Below are positions 32,122 through 33,419 of a stretch of DNA of 33,419 nucleotides, one piece after another. The notes under the pieces were generated by a model. The model ran no database searches. It had not been told where the DNA came from and was given only the letters and a program-made list of their open reading frames with translations. Numbering within the stretch: position 1 is the first letter of the stretch; the number at the start of each line of letters is the position of its first letter. The DNA is from an uncultured Clostridia bacterium (GTDB lineage Bacteria; Bacillota; Clostridia; Christensenellales; Aristaeellaceae), in assembly GCA_937886445.1 (NCBI GenBank), contig CALGBY010000056.1, positions 1 through 33,419 of the forward strand, in the 5' to 3' direction. Made by a program: the position numbers and the translations under genes.

Positions 32122-32758
32122 GGTTCTCATCTCCTTCTTTACGGCATTTTGCAATCTTATTGATCAGGTAAACAGAAAGCCCGGAAAAGCCTGAAATGAG
32201 GATCAGGAAAACAGAAGAAAATGAGATCCCGAAAAGATAGAACAAAAGCATAGCTGTGAGCGTGGCAGAGAAGACAATAACAGAGAATATGCTCTTTTTC
32301 ATTTTTTTGAACATTTTCCAACCGGCATTGAATATCAGCAGGATCACGCAGACCTTGATCCCGGAAAAGGCGTAGCCGACCCATTTCAAACCCAAAAAAC
32401 GGTCGAAGAAAAGAGAAATGACATAAATGATGAGAAAAGCGGGGAATGAGACAGAGAGTGTGGAGAGTACCGCTCCCGGTATACCGGCCTGACGGTATCC
32501 GATATAAGTTGCACAGTTGATCGCGATCGGGCCCGGTGTGGATTCGGCGATCGCTGTCATATCGGCAAATTCATCTGAAGTCAGCCATTTCTGCTTTGAT
32601 ACAAACTCTTCTTCAAGCAGTGCGATCATCGCATAACCGCCGCCGAATGTGAAAGCGCCGATCTTAAGAAATATCAGCATCAGTTTCAGCAACACATGCT
32701 TTGCGGACGAATCAGCAGTACGATTGTTTTTTTCTGAATCAACAGATCTATTTCTCAT
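32114..32758 (-). CDS. Chromate transporter family protein, half-size subunit 1
   Basis: The 214-residue CHR-domain protein has LKIGAFTFGGGYAMIALLEEEF and AIAESTPGPIAINCATYIG, equivalent to the motifs in its partner, after a hydrophilic N-terminal tail of about 20 residues. The pair probably forms a heterodimeric antiporter with inverted topology, as proposed for paired short CHR proteins. ATG 32758 has GGTGAGG 5-11 bases upstream. Its promoter is divergent from that of the YegP-like gene. Confidence 0.92.
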   Translation of the reverse strand: MRNRSVDSEKNNRTADSSAKHVLLKLMLIFLKIGAFTFGGGYAMIALLEEEFVSKQKWLTSDEFADMTAIAESTPGPIAINCATYIGYRQAGIPGAVLSTLSVSFPAFLIIYVISLFFDRFLGLKWVGYAFSGIKVCVILLIFNAGWKMFKKMKKSIFSVIVFSATLTAMLLFYLFGISFSSVFLILISGFSGLSVYLINKIAKCRKEGDENHA

Positions 32759-32796
32759 AAAAGCCTCACCATAAGCAGTAATAATTAACATTACAG

Positions 32797-32825
32797 ATTA
32801 TACCATTCAATGCACTTTTCTGCAA
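32797..32825 (-). promoter_or_regulatory. Promoter of the chromate transporter pair
   Basis: TTGCAG (32825-32820), 17-bp spacer, TATAAT (32802-32797) with extended -10 TGGTATAAT on the minus strand. Confidence 0.75.
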
Positions 32826-32906
32826 ACGGATACAAAAAGAAATATGCATGTATCTGTATCGCCGGAAGGAAAGAAATGTCAGGGGGATATCACCGCTAAA
32901 TAATGA

Positions 32907-32935
32907 TTGCAATTTGAAAACAGTCAATGTATAAT
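32907..32935 (+). promoter_or_regulatory. Promoter of the YegP-like gene
   Basis: TTGCAA (32907-32912), 17-bp spacer, TATAAT (32930-32935), with AGGAGG at 32951-32956. Confidence 0.8.
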
Positions 32936-32964
32936 ATAATTACTAATTTTAGGAGGCGATCAAA

Positions 32965-33342
32965 ATGGGAAAGTTTGTTATCAAGGAAAAGAATGGCAAG
33001 TATTCTTTCAGGCTTAAGGCTTCCAACGGTGAAGTAATTGCCGTTTCTCAGTCCTATAAGAGCCTGGTGACCTGCAAGGCCGGTATCGACAGCGTGATCC
33101 GCTGTGCCGCGGTTGCAAATGTGGAAGATCAGACTGTGGAAGGATTCGCCACGGAAAAGCATCCCAAGTTTGAGGTTTATACCGACAAGGCCGGTGAGAC
33201 CCGTTTCCGTCTGAAGGCGAAGAATGGTCAAATCGTTGCCGCTTCCGAGGGCTATTCCAAGAAGGCTACCTGCCTGAACGGTATTGAGAGCGTGCGCAAA
33301 AACAGTGCCGAGCAGAAGATCGAAATGGAAACCGAAGAGTAA
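32965..33342 (+). CDS. YegP/DUF1508-family protein with two tandem domains
   Basis: The 125-residue protein contains two DUF1508 repeats: GKFVIKEKNGKYSFRLKASNG (residues 2-22) with SYKSLVTCKAGIDSVIR, and KFEVYTDKAGETRFRLKAKN (from about 68) with GYSKKATCLNGIESVR. The repeats form a beta-beta-beta-alpha pseudo-dimer in known structures; no biochemical function is established. The promoter and ribosome binding site are strong and codon use is highly regular, suggesting good expression. Confidence 0.92.
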   Translation: MGKFVIKEKNGKYSFRLKASNGEVIAVSQSYKSLVTCKAGIDSVIRCAAVANVEDQTVEGFATEKHPKFEVYTDKAGETRFRLKAKNGQIVAASEGYSKKATCLNGIESVRKNSAEQKIEMETEE

Positions 33343-33364
33343 TCAGTATAGAGAACAGTAAAAA

Positions 33365-33385
33365 GGGGCTGTGAAAAAACGCCCC
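33365..33385. terminator. Possible terminator at the right edge
   Basis: GGGGC (33365-33369) pairs with GCCCC (33381-33385) and is preceded by five A, which gives a T-run on the minus strand. It could end a minus-strand gene entering from the right and partly the YegP-like gene. Confidence 0.45.
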
Positions 33386-33419
33386 ACAAAAGCAAAGAGG
33401 ATTTGAAACCCAGAAGGGC

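Noticed and set aside
1..33419. CRISPR arrays, rRNA genes, prophage or full-length insertion sequences
   Set aside because: No regular repeat-spacer pattern, rRNA segment, phage gene or transposase frame was found in the window.

Overview
The window looks like a chromosome segment of a low- to mid-GC Gram-positive anaerobe, most likely a gut- or rumen-type member of the Clostridia. This rests on strong AGGAGG-type ribosome binding sites, SigA-like promoters (TTGACA/TATAAT, often with an extended -10), TTG starts, a RemA regulator next to Gmk and RpoZ, ScpA/ScpB, a Y-family polymerase paired with a YolD-like protein, and an intracellular family-9 glycosidase. The genus cannot be named from the sequence.

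Layout, left to right. 1-638 is the 3' end of a glutamate synthase small subunit, followed at once by a mini-transposon-like element (645-808). A phenylpyruvate-tautomerase-like gene follows, then the methionine genes metY-metA on the minus strand. Next come a GH105 unsaturated glucuronyl hydrolase, tRNA-Trp on the minus strand and a secreted beta-helix protein. 7628-13074 is a housekeeping operon: yicC, remA, gmk, rpoZ, coaBC, priA. It is followed by a translationally coupled Y-polymerase/YolD pair and a second mini-element (15217-15376). 15385-17010 holds a VOC protein and a secreted choloylglycine-hydrolase-like enzyme; a TauE/SafE transporter faces away from them.

18013-24876 is the accessory region. 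A minus-strand gene train encodes a serine hydrolase, a secreted DUF6273-like protein, a secreted phosphodiester glycosidase and an AraC regulator, then an ECF sigma factor and a 68-residue protein. Divergent from it is a GH9 glycosidase. The shared upstream region carries two 9-bp direct repeats exactly 21 bp apart, as expected for an AraC-family operator. After this come guaB, then on the minus strand the train dxs-tlyA-M50 protease-scpA-scpB, a pair of half-size chromate transporter genes, and a plus-strand YegP-like gene at the right edge.

The most unusual signals are: (1) the two mini-elements have unrelated terminal repeats but share collinear internal blocks and a central hairpin whose lower stem differs in sequence while still pairing; (2) the 68-residue protein downstream of the ECF sigma factor carries a RiPP-leader-like motif; (3) the AraC-type repeats between the glycan-active gene train and the GH9 gene.
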